64,000 nt of DNA, taken from the NCBI GenBank assembly GCA_020634875.1, contig JACKAX010000008.1, positions 1 through 64,000 of the forward strand, given 5' to 3'. Below are positions 1 through 8,879 of the stretch, one piece after another (position 1 is the first letter of the stretch; each line of letters opens with the position of its first letter). Made by a program: the position numbers and the translations under genes. The DNA comes from Anaerolineales bacterium (GTDB lineage Bacteria > Chloroflexota > Anaerolineae > Anaerolineales > JABWBV01). Under the pieces are notes generated by a model. The model searched no databases. It worked only from the letters and a program-made list of their open reading frames with translations, and was not told the origin of the DNA.

Positions 1-80
1 ATACCCCGCACACACCTTCAAAATTCGGGCTGATTCCGTCAAATATGAGAGACCCTTAAATATTTTGCCAAGAAATAAAC

Positions 81-110
81 AAACGGCCTGCGCAATTGCG
101 TAGGCCGTTT
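81..110 (-). terminator. Rho-independent terminator after kimA-like gene
   Basis: A near-perfect inverted repeat has arms AAACGGCCT and AGGCCGTTT around a central CGCAATTGCG and is followed by A/T-rich sequence. It lies just past the stop of the minus-strand transporter gene. The first 80 bases of the window show no gene. Confidence 0.75.
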
Positions 111-137
111 ATTATTGGCATCGAAAAACACAAATGC

Positions 138-2147
138 TTATGGTTCGTGCTTATCTGTGACGGTTGCGGTCATCGAATGAAGATCGACAGGTTTCTCGCG
201 ATTTTCTTGTTGTTGGCGAGCCTGGAGTGCCTGCCGCTGACCGATCTGATAGGGCACATCAATCAACACGATATCCTTGTGTGCTTGCAGGCGCATTCGC
301 ATCAGATTAGCTGTCTGGTTATGTAAAAGATTCTCCCAGACATTGTCGGAAACGAACTCGGGAATCACTACTGTCACAACCTGGTTTGCAAATTCAGTAT
401 TATTCACATCTTCGATGTATTCGACGAGGGGGGTTAAGATGTCACGGTAATCATATTCCAACATTTCTAGTTTAACCCCTTCAATAATATCGGGAAAACG
501 ATTCCAACGTGTCACAAAACGTTCCTGTGTCTCTTGGCCTGTGACAATGAAAACCGCCCGAACATCATTCGACAAACGTTTGGCATATTTCAAGGCTTGC
601 AAAGAACACCGGTTTACGTCGCCAATTGGAACAATGACCACTTCTCCAATTTCAGGGAAATCGGTCGAAGTCAACCCGTGGGTGCGTAGCGCCGTACGGA
701 CATTTTGATAGTGGCTATCAATAGAAATAAATAACCAAACCAATAAAGGAACCGCAAGAACAATGATCCATGCCCCATCTACAAATTTGGTCGCGATCAA
801 CACAATGAGCACAAGAAAGGTTGTCACTGCCCCAACCCCATTGACTGCACGCTTCCACCCCGTACCGGTTTCATAATGAACCTTGGTGTATTTTGTCTCC
901 AATACTTCGCCAGGTTTGAGTTTTGAGATTTTGCCCATCAGTTTAAACATTCCCGTCTGGGATAGGCTAAAACTGAGCATGACACCTAATGCATATAAGG
1001 GGAGCATTGCGATTTCATCGGCCTGAAAAACAATAACAATAATGGAAGAAATGATGGCCAGGGTGATGATCCCACTTCCGTACACCAACCGGTCCCAACG
1101 GTTTTGCATCCACCGGGGCATATAACCATCTTTGGATAAAAACGAACTTAACCGCGGAAAATCCTGAAAACCAGTATTCGCGGCGAGGAAGAGAATGAGG
1201 GCGGTAAACACCTGCACCCAATAATACATAAACCCTTTGCCTGTAATCTCCCGTGTCATTTGCGAAAGAATACTTTCGCCGTGGGCAGGCTCAGGGATTA
1301 ACCCCAAATGGGTAGATAAGTAGGTAATCCCAATGAATAGCGCCATCGCCATCACGCCCATTGCCACCATGGTTTGTGCAGCATTTTTCGATTCCGGCGT
1401 TTTGAAAGCCTTCGTCCCATTGCTGATCGCTTCAATCCCGGTTAGAGCCGTACATCCCCCGGCAAAAGCCCTTAACAAAAGCCAGGTATAGGCAAATCCT
1501 GTGATACCAGGGTTCGCGACAGCCTCGTGCACTTCTGGCACGATGGGCGTAGCGCCGAACCACCCCCAATAGCGCACTAACCCGATAATTACCACCAGCA
1601 ACACACCACCAACGAAGGCATATGTGGGGATGGCAAAGATTGTGCCGCTTTCCCGGACGCCGCGCAGGTTGACCCAGGTGATAAAGGCAATCGCAGCTAA
1701 TGCCATGATAACCCGATAATGGGTTAAATCTGGGAAAGCGGAAGTAACTGCTCGCACGCCCGCTGCCGCCGAAACCGAAACGGTCAGAATATAGTCGGTG
1801 AGTAAGGCTCCCGCAGCCACTAGAGAGGGGATTTTTCCGAGGTTATCCTTTGTAACGGTGTAGGCTCCACCTCCATCAGGGTAGTGAATAATGGTCTGGA
1901 TATAACTAAAAATGACCATCAACACCAGTGCAGCCACGGCCAATCCTAAGGGAAGGGTGTAACGAAGTGCTGCCGTTCCCAACAAGAGCAAGACACTCAT
2001 AATTGCCTCGGTCGCGTAAGCATTACTACTGATCGGGTCAGAAGCAAACACTGCCAGCGCGCGCACTTTGTCTAAACGTTCGTGTGCTTCCCGGCTCGTG
2101 GGAAAGGGTTCCCCGAATAAAATTCGACGAAGATTAACGGTGTTCAT
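138..2147 (-). CDS. kimA: KimA-like potassium transporter (APC/KUP superfamily)
   Basis: The 669-residue product is a polytopic membrane protein of the amino acid-polyamine-cation superfamily. Its N-terminus (KVRALAVFASDPISSNAYAT, then YPDGGGAYTVTKDNLGKIPS and a DYILTVSVSAAAGV segment) closely resembles Bacillus KimA (formerly YdaO), a high-affinity proton-coupled K+ importer. About 12 membrane helices span residues 30-475. The last 190 residues are soluble and fold like a nucleotide-binding or USP-like domain, as in KimA, where c-di-AMP control acts. The ATG at 2147 fits the family start. Only 56 bases separate it from the upstream coaBC stop, so there is no room for the ydaO-type c-di-AMP riboswitch that precedes this gene in Firmicutes. 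Amino-acid transport cannot be excluded from sequence alone. Confidence 0.8.
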   Translation of the reverse strand: MNTVNLRRILFGEPFPTSREAHERLDKVRALAVFASDPISSNAYATEAIMSVLLLLGTAALRYTLPLGLAVAALVLMVIFSYIQTIIHYPDGGGAYTVTKDNLGKIPSLVAAGALLTDYILTVSVSAAAGVRAVTSAFPDLTHYRVIMALAAIAFITWVNLRGVRESGTIFAIPTYAFVGGVLLVVIIGLVRYWGWFGATPIVPEVHEAVANPGITGFAYTWLLLRAFAGGCTALTGIEAISNGTKAFKTPESKNAAQTMVAMGVMAMALFIGITYLSTHLGLIPEPAHGESILSQMTREITGKGFMYYWVQVFTALILFLAANTGFQDFPRLSSFLSKDGYMPRWMQNRWDRLVYGSGIITLAIISSIIVIVFQADEIAMLPLYALGVMLSFSLSQTGMFKLMGKISKLKPGEVLETKYTKVHYETGTGWKRAVNGVGAVTTFLVLIVLIATKFVDGAWIIVLAVPLLVWLFISIDSHYQNVRTALRTHGLTSTDFPEIGEVVIVPIGDVNRCSLQALKYAKRLSNDVRAVFIVTGQETQERFVTRWNRFPDIIEGVKLEMLEYDYRDILTPLVEYIEDVNNTEFANQVVTVVIPEFVSDNVWENLLHNQTANLMRMRLQAHKDIVLIDVPYQIGQRQALQARQQQENREKPVDLHSMTATVTDKHEP

Positions 2148-2203
2148 AAATTTTCATAGTCCTTTGTCAGTGATATAAGATGGCACCTGGGCCTGGACAG
2201 TCT

Positions 2204-3442
2204 TTATTCAGAAGTTTGGTGTTTTTCTAACCCCATCATTCGCATAATTTCCCACAACACGCGGTCCGCCACATCCGCTTTGCTCATTAAAGGTAATGCA
2301 TCCTGTTGCCCGTCGGGAAACAGTAAAGTTACCTGATTGGTATCTACCTCAAATCCTGTTGCCGGAGCGCTGATGTCGTTCGCTACGATCATATCTAGTT
2401 TTTTTGATTTAATTTTGGTTGTTGCATTTTGCAACACATCTTGCGATTCGGCGGCAAACCCAATGGTTAGTCCGCGGTATTGGTGGTTGTGTTTTAAAAA
2501 GCCAACAGTTTGTAAAATGTCGGGATTCCGTTCCAGGATGATGGGCGGAATCGTATTTTCCTTTTTGATTTTTTGATCTGCGGGGTGCGAAGGACGAAAG
2601 TCCGCCACTGCCGCTGCCATTACTAGCGCTGCAGAGTCCATAATCGCTGCTAAGACTGCCTCCAGCATTTCGCCTGCAGTTTTTACCGAAATGACATTTG
2701 CACCCACCGGAACAGGCAAATGTGGGGCAGAAGTAATCAGGTCTACTTCAGCTCCTAAATCCAGCGCCGCCTGAGCAACGGCGTACCCCTGTTTACCGGA
2801 TGAGCGATTGGTAATCACGCGCACTGGGTCAATAGGTTCCTGCGTGCCCCCCGCGGTGACGACAATTTTGTACCCTTTGAGGGGGCCACGACGGGCAAAG
2901 TGCAAACGAATCTGCCCTAGCAAGTCGCCAGGCTCAGCCATGCGTCCCACCCCGCGCAACCCCGAAGCCAGATGCCCTGCAACCGGACCCAGGAATGTAA
3001 CCCCACGCGCCTTCAGCAGTTGCACATTGGCTTGCGTGGCGGAGTTTTCCCACATTCCACCATCCATTGCAGGGGCGATCAGTAGCGGACAACGCGCGGC
3101 CAGTGCTGTGATCGTTAACAGGTTATCCGCTTGACCGTGCGCCAGCTTAGCCAGTGTGTTCGCAGTTGCAGGGGCGATGACCATCAAATCGGCACTTTCT
3201 GCCAATCCAACATGGATCACGTGTCCGGCGGCGCCCCATAGATCGGTATCTACAAACGCTCGCCGCCCGGTGACCGATTGAAAGGTGATGGGGGTGATGA
3301 ATTGCTGGGCGGAGGCGGTTAAAATCGTTTCAACTTCCGCCCCAGCTTGCCGCAATTTAGAGGCGAGATCAGCAGATTTGTAACAAGCAATCGAACCGGT
3401 AACACCGAGAAGGATGTGTTTTTGGAATAGTGGGTTTGGCAT
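2204..3442 (-). CDS. coaBC: Bifunctional phosphopantothenoylcysteine decarboxylase / phosphopantothenate-cysteine ligase
   Basis: CoaBC carries out two successive steps of coenzyme A synthesis. Residues 1-180 are the FMN-dependent decarboxylase (CoaC): LLGVTGSIACYKSADLASKL at the start, PATANTLAKLAHGQADNLLT, and the PAMDGGMWEN loop. Residues 185-412 are the CTP-dependent ligase (CoaB), with VTAGGTQEPIDPVRVITNRS followed by SGKQG, and a KIKKE motif. The length of 412 fits the fused bacterial enzyme. It lies 79 bases downstream of coaX on the same strand, so two CoA-pathway genes are clustered and probably co-transcribed. Confidence 0.96.
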   Translation of the reverse strand: MPNPLFQKHILLGVTGSIACYKSADLASKLRQAGAEVETILTASAQQFITPITFQSVTGRRAFVDTDLWGAAGHVIHVGLAESADLMVIAPATANTLAKLAHGQADNLLTITALAARCPLLIAPAMDGGMWENSATQANVQLLKARGVTFLGPVAGHLASGLRGVGRMAEPGDLLGQIRLHFARRGPLKGYKIVVTAGGTQEPIDPVRVITNRSSGKQGYAVAQAALDLGAEVDLITSAPHLPVPVGANVISVKTAGEMLEAVLAAIMDSAALVMAAAVADFRPSHPADQKIKKENTIPPIILERNPDILQTVGFLKHNHQYRGLTIGFAAESQDVLQNATTKIKSKKLDMIVANDISAPATGFEVDTNQVTLLFPDGQQDALPLMSKADVADRVLWEIMRMMGLEKHQTSE

Positions 3443-3521
3443 GGTATGTAAGGGGAAAACGATACAAGCAGAACTTGTAAGCAGGCGTAAAGGTTTTCAA
3501 CGTGTGTACTTGTTTACCGGA

Positions 3522-4289
3522 CTACCTTTTATTTAATTCCCAAATAATTCTTAGCCCATCCAGTGTGAGCCAGGGGGCGATGTAGTCAATTGCGGAAGTT
3601 TCAGGGGCAATAATTTCTGACAAGCCCCCGGTGGCAATCACTTTCATATTTGCGCCCAACTCCGTGCGGAACCGGGCTACCATCCCTTCTACCAGCCCGA
3701 CATAGCCAAACAACAACCCGGATTGGATGGCGTGTGGCGTGTTTTTGCCGATAACGGAGGGCGGACGGGCGATGTCCACCCGATTGAGCTTGGCCGCGCG
3801 TTGGAAGAGCGCATCGGCAGCGATGCCCAGGCCAGGGGCAATCGCGCCCCCCAGGTAATCGCCCTCTTTCGTGATTGCGTTGAAGGTGGTGGCCGTGCCG
3901 AAATCCACTACGCAAGCCGGGCCACCGTATAAATGTTGGACGGCGGCGGCGTCACAAATCCGGTCTGCCCCAACCGCGCGAGGGGGATCGTAGAGCACAC
4001 GCACCCCGGTTTTAACCCCGGTTTCGACATTGAGGGCCTCTTGTTTTAGATACCGTTTGCACGCATCTATCACCCGTGCGGTGAGGGTGGGGACAACGGA
4101 GGCCATCACTACGCCAGTCAAATCGTCAGGGGTGTAGCCTGCATGGTTGAGCAGACCGAGGAGTTGAAGCCCGTATTCGTCGGGCATCCGGTCGTGATCG
4201 GTCGCCAAACGCCAGCGTGGGCCAAGGTTTTCGCCTTCATAAAGGCCAAGGGTTAAGTTCGTATTGCCAAGATCAATGGTGAGAAGCAT
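3522..4289 (-). CDS. coaX: Type III pantothenate kinase
   Basis: CoaX phosphorylates pantothenate, the first committed step of CoA synthesis, and needs a monovalent cation. It belongs to the ASKHA fold: the N-terminal phosphate-binding motif is LLTIDLGNTNLTLGLYEG, followed by GADRICDAAA and VVDFGTATTFNAI. The length of 255 residues is normal. The ATG at 4289 sits directly before the first beta strand. It is transcribed divergently from the cyclase-family gene across about 108 bases and leads into coaBC. Confidence 0.96.
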   Translation of the reverse strand: MLLTIDLGNTNLTLGLYEGENLGPRWRLATDHDRMPDEYGLQLLGLLNHAGYTPDDLTGVVMASVVPTLTARVIDACKRYLKQEALNVETGVKTGVRVLYDPPRAVGADRICDAAAVQHLYGGPACVVDFGTATTFNAITKEGDYLGGAIAPGLGIAADALFQRAAKLNRVDIARPPSVIGKNTPHAIQSGLLFGYVGLVEGMVARFRTELGANMKVIATGGLSEIIAPETSAIDYIAPWLTLDGLRIIWELNKR

Positions 4290-4397
4290 ATTTGAAAATT
4301 ATACCGTGAATCAATGCCCCCCAAACTATCATGCAAAATCGTTTGCGCGAAACCCCTGCCCTCATATATACTGAATTCGGTTTTTGGAGGCTCGCCT

Positions 4398-5030
4398 ATG
4401 CATATTTATGACGTAACTTTGACTATTTCCCCCACCTTACCCGTTTGGCCCGGTGACCCTCCCGTTGACCTACAGCGCGTCTCGAAAATGGAAGAGGGCG
4501 AAGTTTGTAACGTTACCCGTATGAATATCAGCGCACACACCGGCACCCATGTAGATGCGCCCTATCACTTTCTTCCCAAAGGCAAAACTGTTGAAACCCT
4601 GGAATTAAAAACCCTCACCGGGCGGGCTTATGTGGTCGATCTTCCCACCCTCAGTGTGATTACCGCCGCCGACATCGAAGCCGCCGACATCCCTCCCCGC
4701 ACCAAACGTATCCTCTTCAAAACCCGTAACTCAACGTATTGGACCAAAAAACATACCGAATTCAACACCAACTTCGTTGGCCTCAGTGCTGACGCTGCCA
4801 AATATCTGGTCGAACGCGGGGTCAAACTCGTAGGCGTAGATTACCTCTCCGTTGCCCCTTACGAAGATACCATTCCTACGCACCAGATATTACTCAAAGC
4901 GGGGGTCATCATCGTAGAAGGGTTGGACCTTTCCCAAATCTCTCAGGGTCGCTACACCTTTTACTGCCTCCCGCTCAAAATCGCCAAAGCCGACGGCGCG
5001 CCTGCCAGGGCCATGCTGATTGGCGTCTAA
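4398..5030 (+). CDS. Cyclase family protein (kynurenine formamidase-like metal hydrolase)
   Basis: The 210-residue product has the hallmark metal motif HTGTHVDAPYHF (HxGTHxDxPxHF) of the cyclase/kynurenine formamidase family (KynB-like). These are Mn/Zn-dependent amidohydrolases acting on N-formylkynurenine or other amides. A C-terminal VGVDYLSVAP segment is also typical. The ATG at 4398 is chosen over an upstream in-frame start because TGGAGG ends 7 bases before it. No other kynurenine-pathway gene lies nearby, so the substrate is unknown. A strong hairpin terminator follows the stop. Confidence 0.85.
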   Translation: MHIYDVTLTISPTLPVWPGDPPVDLQRVSKMEEGEVCNVTRMNISAHTGTHVDAPYHFLPKGKTVETLELKTLTGRAYVVDLPTLSVITAADIEAADIPPRTKRILFKTRNSTYWTKKHTEFNTNFVGLSADAAKYLVERGVKLVGVDYLSVAPYEDTIPTHQILLKAGVIIVEGLDLSQISQGRYTFYCLPLKIAKADGAPARAMLIGV

Positions 5031-5042
5031 CTATCGGAAACG

Positions 5043-5080
5043 ACGGCGTTGCGCTCCGCAACGCCGTTCCTTTTTAATTT
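5043..5080 (+). terminator. Rho-independent terminator after cyclase-family gene
   Basis: Perfect 11-bp arms ACGGCGTTGCG and CGCAACGCCGT have a 3-base loop and are followed by TCCTTTTTAATTT. It ends 6 bases before the next ATG, so it also sits in the leader of the downstream phosphodiesterase gene. Confidence 0.85.
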
Positions 5081-5085
5081 CACCT

Positions 5086-6570
5086 ATGAAACCCTCCCCC
5101 CGCATCCTCCTCCTCGATATTGATGGCCTCCGCCCGGACGTTTTCCGCGCCGCCCTCAACGCCGGAACCATCCCTAACCTCGCGGGGTTACTGGGCGGCC
5201 CGGACCTGGCGCGTGGTACGATCATTCCCGCGACCGCCCCAGCCCCCAGCATCACCTTCTGCTCCCAGGCCTGCCTCTTCACCGGACAACATCCCAAAGA
5301 CCACGGCATCCCCGGCAACCAGTTCTTTGACCGTTTCGGCACGTTTAATAACGGCATCCCTCAATTCTTCGCCTTCGACGTGGGCGACACCCTCGAAGTA
5401 GATGACGCTGTCCGCGTGTTCACCGATGGCCTCGCCGCCAAACGCTTGATGACGGAAACCTTTTACGAACGGATGGCCGCACAAGGCAAAAACATCGTCG
5501 TCGCAGGGAATATGTACGCCAAAGGCGCACAAACCTGGATCAAACCCTCCCTTGCCAACATCGCCCGGTTCACCAAAGGGGGCAACCTGTTCGGTATGAG
5601 TTCCCGCGAATACGATGAAGACATCCTCACGCGCCTGCTCGCCCACCTCGCGCAACGTGGCGTCCCCGATGTCCTCACCATGTACTTTATGGGTCTTGAC
5701 CACGACTCCCACCACTACGGTCCCGCCAAAGGTCAAATGCCCTACCTCGTCAACCATGTTGACCCGATGGTCGGCCAACTCCTCACCGCAATCAAATCCC
5801 AACTCCCCCTTCCTTCTTCCCCCTTCCTAACTGCCATCTTCTCCGACCACGGCCAAATCGAAGTCATCCCCGATGACAAACACTCCCTCCGCGTCGGCTT
5901 CCCTTTCGACAAAGAAGTAGTCCACCTATTCACCGCCCTTGGCCTGGATGTGCATGACTATCCCGGCGAAGACCCGGATTGCGACGCAGTGATGGCCCTC
6001 AACGGGGGAACCGCATCCGTTTACTTGCAGAAAAAAGACGGGCATTGGGCCGATCCCCCTGCCTTTGAACGGGATGTGCTCCCGGTCGCCCGCGCCTTTT
6101 GGGAGGCCCACGCCACCGGAAAATACGCGTCCGAACTCCACGGCGCGCTCGCGGGCGTTCTCGTGCGGAACGTGGCTCGCGACGGGTGGACCGCCCCCTT
6201 CGCTGCCCTCACCCCCGACGGCGAAATCCTCCCTCTCGAAACCTGGTTCGCCGCCCAACCCCCTGAACTAACCCTCGACCCCGTCCACCGCCTGAACAAC
6301 CAAACCGGCCTCTTCTCTGGCGACCTGTTCATCATCAGCAACTACGCTGAGGGTTATTACTTCGGCAAAGAAATCCACGGGGTCCACGGCGGCTTGCACC
6401 CCGAAGATTCCCACGCCACCCTGGCATACGGCTACCCCGGCGCCGATCCGGATGAATGGGCGCGGGTGAAGGGGATGATTGAGGAGATGATTGCCGCGCG
6501 GTGCGCCGCGGAAGGGGGGCGGATGCCTTCAACGTGCGATATGGTGGTGGGAGTGGAGGCTGTCTGTTAA
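5086..6570 (+). CDS. Alkaline phosphatase superfamily protein (nucleotide pyrophosphatase/phosphodiesterase-like)
   Basis: The 494-residue product belongs to the type I phosphodiesterase/nucleotide pyrophosphatase branch of the alkaline phosphatase superfamily. Visible metal-site motifs are LLLDIDGLRPDVF at the N-terminus, a Thr/Ser-rich nucleophile region (PAPSITFCSQACLFTGQHP), GLDHDSHHYGP, FSDHGQ and a late HGVHGG. It probably hydrolyses a phosphodiester or phosphomonoester using two Zn ions. No signal peptide is seen, so it is likely cytoplasmic. The ATG at 5086 starts directly before the first strand of the fold; an in-frame extension from 5020 would overlap the previous gene and its terminator. 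Confidence 0.8.
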   Translation: MKPSPRILLLDIDGLRPDVFRAALNAGTIPNLAGLLGGPDLARGTIIPATAPAPSITFCSQACLFTGQHPKDHGIPGNQFFDRFGTFNNGIPQFFAFDVGDTLEVDDAVRVFTDGLAAKRLMTETFYERMAAQGKNIVVAGNMYAKGAQTWIKPSLANIARFTKGGNLFGMSSREYDEDILTRLLAHLAQRGVPDVLTMYFMGLDHDSHHYGPAKGQMPYLVNHVDPMVGQLLTAIKSQLPLPSSPFLTAIFSDHGQIEVIPDDKHSLRVGFPFDKEVVHLFTALGLDVHDYPGEDPDCDAVMALNGGTASVYLQKKDGHWADPPAFERDVLPVARAFWEAHATGKYASELHGALAGVLVRNVARDGWTAPFAALTPDGEILPLETWFAAQPPELTLDPVHRLNNQTGLFSGDLFIISNYAEGYYFGKEIHGVHGGLHPEDSHATLAYGYPGADPDEWARVKGMIEEMIAARCAAEGGRMPSTCDMVVGVEAVC

Positions 6571-6675
6571 TTCTTACTCCTTAAATCTTAACCCAATCGC
6601 AACACTCTGTTAAAGTGGGGAATACACAGGATGCTTATAATGAAGCGTGATAAGAAATGAGTAACTTATCCCTTA

Positions 6676-7263
6676 TTGTTTATAACTTGTTACGCGTTGG
6701 CTTCCTTTCTCTTGGACGACGACATACACCCTTACGAACTTCGTTTTGACGGCCTCTTTCGGGAGGCCAAAGAAAACACCCAGGCCGGGCTAATGGGCAT
6801 CGGCTGGCTTTTGACCTTAGGGGAAAAAGTGGTCGCCCATGCTTATGGGATTACGGCGCGGGGGATTGATGCTACATCGAACATGGCGGAATATCTCGCT
6901 CTTATTGATGGATTACAGGCGATTATGGATATGGGGTTGGATGACCACCCGGTCAGAGTGATGGGGGATGCGCGGGTGGTGATTTGTCAGATGACAGGGG
7001 AAGCGCGGGTGACAGCGCCCCGTCTGGTGCCCGTTCACCGCCGGGCACAGAAACTGGCTCAAAAATTGCACATTGTCGCATGGGAGTGGATTCCCCGCAA
7101 ACAAAACAGAGCTGCTGACCTGCTCACCCGCCGCGCCCTGCGTGAAATCACCTCGGACGAAGCAACGTTCCAACGTGCGTGGGAACGTCTTATGCGTGAC
7201 CATGCCAGCAAGCGCAAACACCTCTATACCCTGGGGGGGATGATGGTGTTGAACGGGCGATAA
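6676..7263 (+). CDS. Ribonuclease H-like protein (RNase HI family)
   Basis: The product has an RNase H fold with the acidic catalytic set visible: RFDG near the N-terminus, NMAEYLALIDGL (Glu), VMGDARVV (Asp) and NRAADLLTRRAL (Asp). RNase HI enzymes cut RNA in RNA-DNA hybrids. A C-terminal extension of about 45 basic residues follows the domain. The start is uncertain: there is no in-frame ATG at the front and TTG codons at 6676, 6697 and 6712 are candidates. A TATAAT box lies at 6636-6641. Confidence 0.75.
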   Translation: MFITCYALASFLLDDDIHPYELRFDGLFREAKENTQAGLMGIGWLLTLGEKVVAHAYGITARGIDATSNMAEYLALIDGLQAIMDMGLDDHPVRVMGDARVVICQMTGEARVTAPRLVPVHRRAQKLAQKLHIVAWEWIPRKQNRAADLLTRRALREITSDEATFQRAWERLMRDHASKRKHLYTLGGMMVLNGR

Positions 7264-7283
7264 CTTTCCCCTTTGACTAAAAT

Positions 7284-7829
7284 TTAATGTTCGGTTTCGA
7301 GTTTGTCCAAAATGAACTGGACTCGCTCTTCAATGGAGAAGCGAGGCACTTCAAGGATGCGATAGCCGAATTTTTCGTAGATGGCTCGAACGGTGTCCCC
7401 GAAGGCTCGCGCTTGTTCAAAACTCATTTTTCGCTCTGAGTCGTTTGTGTAGATTTCCTGCCAGGCGGGAAAGAAAAATACGGTCGGATGGGTTCGAAAT
7501 TCGTGTGCTGCATGGGTGTATGGGGTTTCGTCCAGAGAAAATAGGCGTGCATAAACAAGCATATCGGGAATGCTCCGGTCAAAAATAACGTTTCCGGCCG
7601 TCGAAAGATTTTGAGAATAGTTGTGCATGGCCCGCGAAAGCATCAACGAGCAAAACATATCCGGGTTTTTCTCTGGCACGCCCACCCCCTGGATCAGGCG
7701 CTGTTCTGCTAAAATCTCGCGGGCGGGTTCGGGGATGCAATGATGTCCGCGGGCTTTGAGGGCGGATAGAATGGTGGATTTTCCACCCCCCATTGCGCCG
7801 GAAAGGATATAAAAATTAGGTTTGATCAC
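7284..7829 (-). CDS. AAA family ATPase / P-loop kinase-like protein
   Basis: The protein of about 181 residues starts almost at its Walker A motif (LSGAMGGGKSTILSALKARG) and continues with PEPAREIL and a FDRSIPDM Walker B-like segment. This arrangement is seen in AAA_28/NadR-type predicted nucleoside or small-molecule kinases. The GTG at 7829 is preferred because the longer in-frame extension overlaps the DinB gene and encodes low-quality sequence. It is the last gene of a three-gene minus-strand operon (YdeI-like, DinB, this gene). Substrate unknown. Confidence 0.7.
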   Translation of the reverse strand: MIKPNFYILSGAMGGGKSTILSALKARGHHCIPEPAREILAEQRLIQGVGVPEKNPDMFCSLMLSRAMHNYSQNLSTAGNVIFDRSIPDMLVYARLFSLDETPYTHAAHEFRTHPTVFFFPAWQEIYTNDSERKMSFEQARAFGDTVRAIYEKFGYRILEVPRFSIEERVQFILDKLETEH

Positions 7830-7857
7830 AGAGGGCAAATCACCAAACTTGTTATTT

Positions 7858-8283
7858 TTACACGGTGTACCGCGTATGCCAACTTTCCGGGAAGGTGAGC
7901 TTGTTGGCATACACAAAGCGAATCAGTTGCCCGTGGTGTTGAATTTCGTGCTCCAAAAGGTCGAAGGCAAATTCAAGCTGTGGATCCGTCAAATCTGCAA
8001 AATTAATTGTGATGATTTGCTGATGGGTCGTTTCTAAAGCAGCAAGCACGGATTGTTTAATCTCCGGCGTTGTGAGACTGCACGAGAATCCTTTCCAACC
8101 ACCCGCCAGGATAGCTTTGGAATAGCTTTCCCGCGCTCCCACGATGCACCACAATTGCCCAGCGATGCGGTTGGAGGGCAGGTTACGTAAATCCAGGTTC
8201 AAGGAAGTTTCATTGAGGTGGGCGACAAGATCGTGCGTGAGGGTGAACGCCCGACCCAATTTCTCCTTCAATTTTTGATTCAT
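7858..8283 (-). CDS. DinB-like four-helix protein
   Basis: The 141-residue protein is predicted to be a four-helix bundle of the DinB/YfiT type, often metal-dependent enzymes acting on low-molecular-weight thiols. His residues are spread as in the family (LTHDLVAHLNE near the N-terminus and EHEIQHHGQLIRFVY near the C-terminus, the latter typical of the third metal-binding helix). Its start lies three bases after the stop of the upstream YdeI-like gene, so the two are co-transcribed. The role is unknown. Confidence 0.72.
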   Translation of the reverse strand: MNQKLKEKLGRAFTLTHDLVAHLNETSLNLDLRNLPSNRIAGQLWCIVGARESYSKAILAGGWKGFSCSLTTPEIKQSVLAALETTHQQIITINFADLTDPQLEFAFDLLEHEIQHHGQLIRFVYANKLTFPESWHTRYTV

Positions 8284-8286
8284 GTT

Positions 8287-8751
8287 TTATTTCTCTCGTT
8301 TGCCGTTTTCCAGAAGGTTGATCATTTCACCAATCCGCTTTGCACGGGTTTCATCGCGTTTTGCGCCCTCAATCCAACGGATGTAGTTTTTCCTGTAAAA
8401 CGTTGGCAACCCGTTGAAGAAGGCATCTGCATTCGGGGAGTCTGAGATGGCTTTTGCGATATCTTCGGCTAAATTATTCCCCTGGGGTCCTTCTGGCGAC
8501 AAGTTCACGATCACGTTTGCACTGGCCCCGATTCTGTTGTCTCGCATCCACGCCGCCCCGATCCGGAGAAAATAGTCATCCCCGGACGCGCCCAGGCAAC
8601 CACGGACGGCGCAACCATTGATCGTTCCAGTAACATGATAGTGGGGCCGTGCACCCCAGACCTCGCGTGGCGAGAAGGGAATCGACACAAATGTAAATTT
8701 CCCTTCACGTTGTACGGTTGTTTCAAATGTTTTTAGTTCAGACTCGTTCAT
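8287..8751 (-). CDS. DUF1905 / YdeI-like (OmpD-associated) protein
   Basis: The 154-residue protein has an N-terminal beta-rich DUF1905-type domain (about residues 10-95, containing ARPHYHVTGTINGCAVRG and DYFLRIGAAW). A short helical C-terminal segment of the YdeI/OmdA kind follows (SPNADAFFNGLPTFYRKNYI, then WIEGAKRDETRAKRI). YdeI-type proteins are linked to bacteriocin protection in some bacteria, but the biochemical role is not settled. It is the first gene of the small minus-strand operon with DinB and the AAA ATPase. Confidence 0.75.
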   Translation of the reverse strand: MNESELKTFETTVQREGKFTFVSIPFSPREVWGARPHYHVTGTINGCAVRGCLGASGDDYFLRIGAAWMRDNRIGASANVIVNLSPEGPQGNNLAEDIAKAISDSPNADAFFNGLPTFYRKNYIRWIEGAKRDETRAKRIGEMINLLENGKREK

Positions 8752-8879
8752 CTTGAAGGTTATTTCTCCTTTTTGTGATGCTTAGGGATGCTAGAAATTT
8801 TGCGTCCACCCAATCTGCTTTCAGGTACAATCTTATTATACATTGTCGTACATTATACTCTTCCATTCAAAAGCTTCTC

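Noticed and set aside
2148..2203. A possible ydaO-type c-di-AMP riboswitch upstream of the kimA-like gene
   Set aside because: Only 56 bases separate the gene from coaBC, too short for that riboswitch.
5188..6570. Several long antisense frames through the phosphodiesterase gene
   Set aside because: They are antisense reflections of GC-rich coding sequence with no RBS or recognisable domain.
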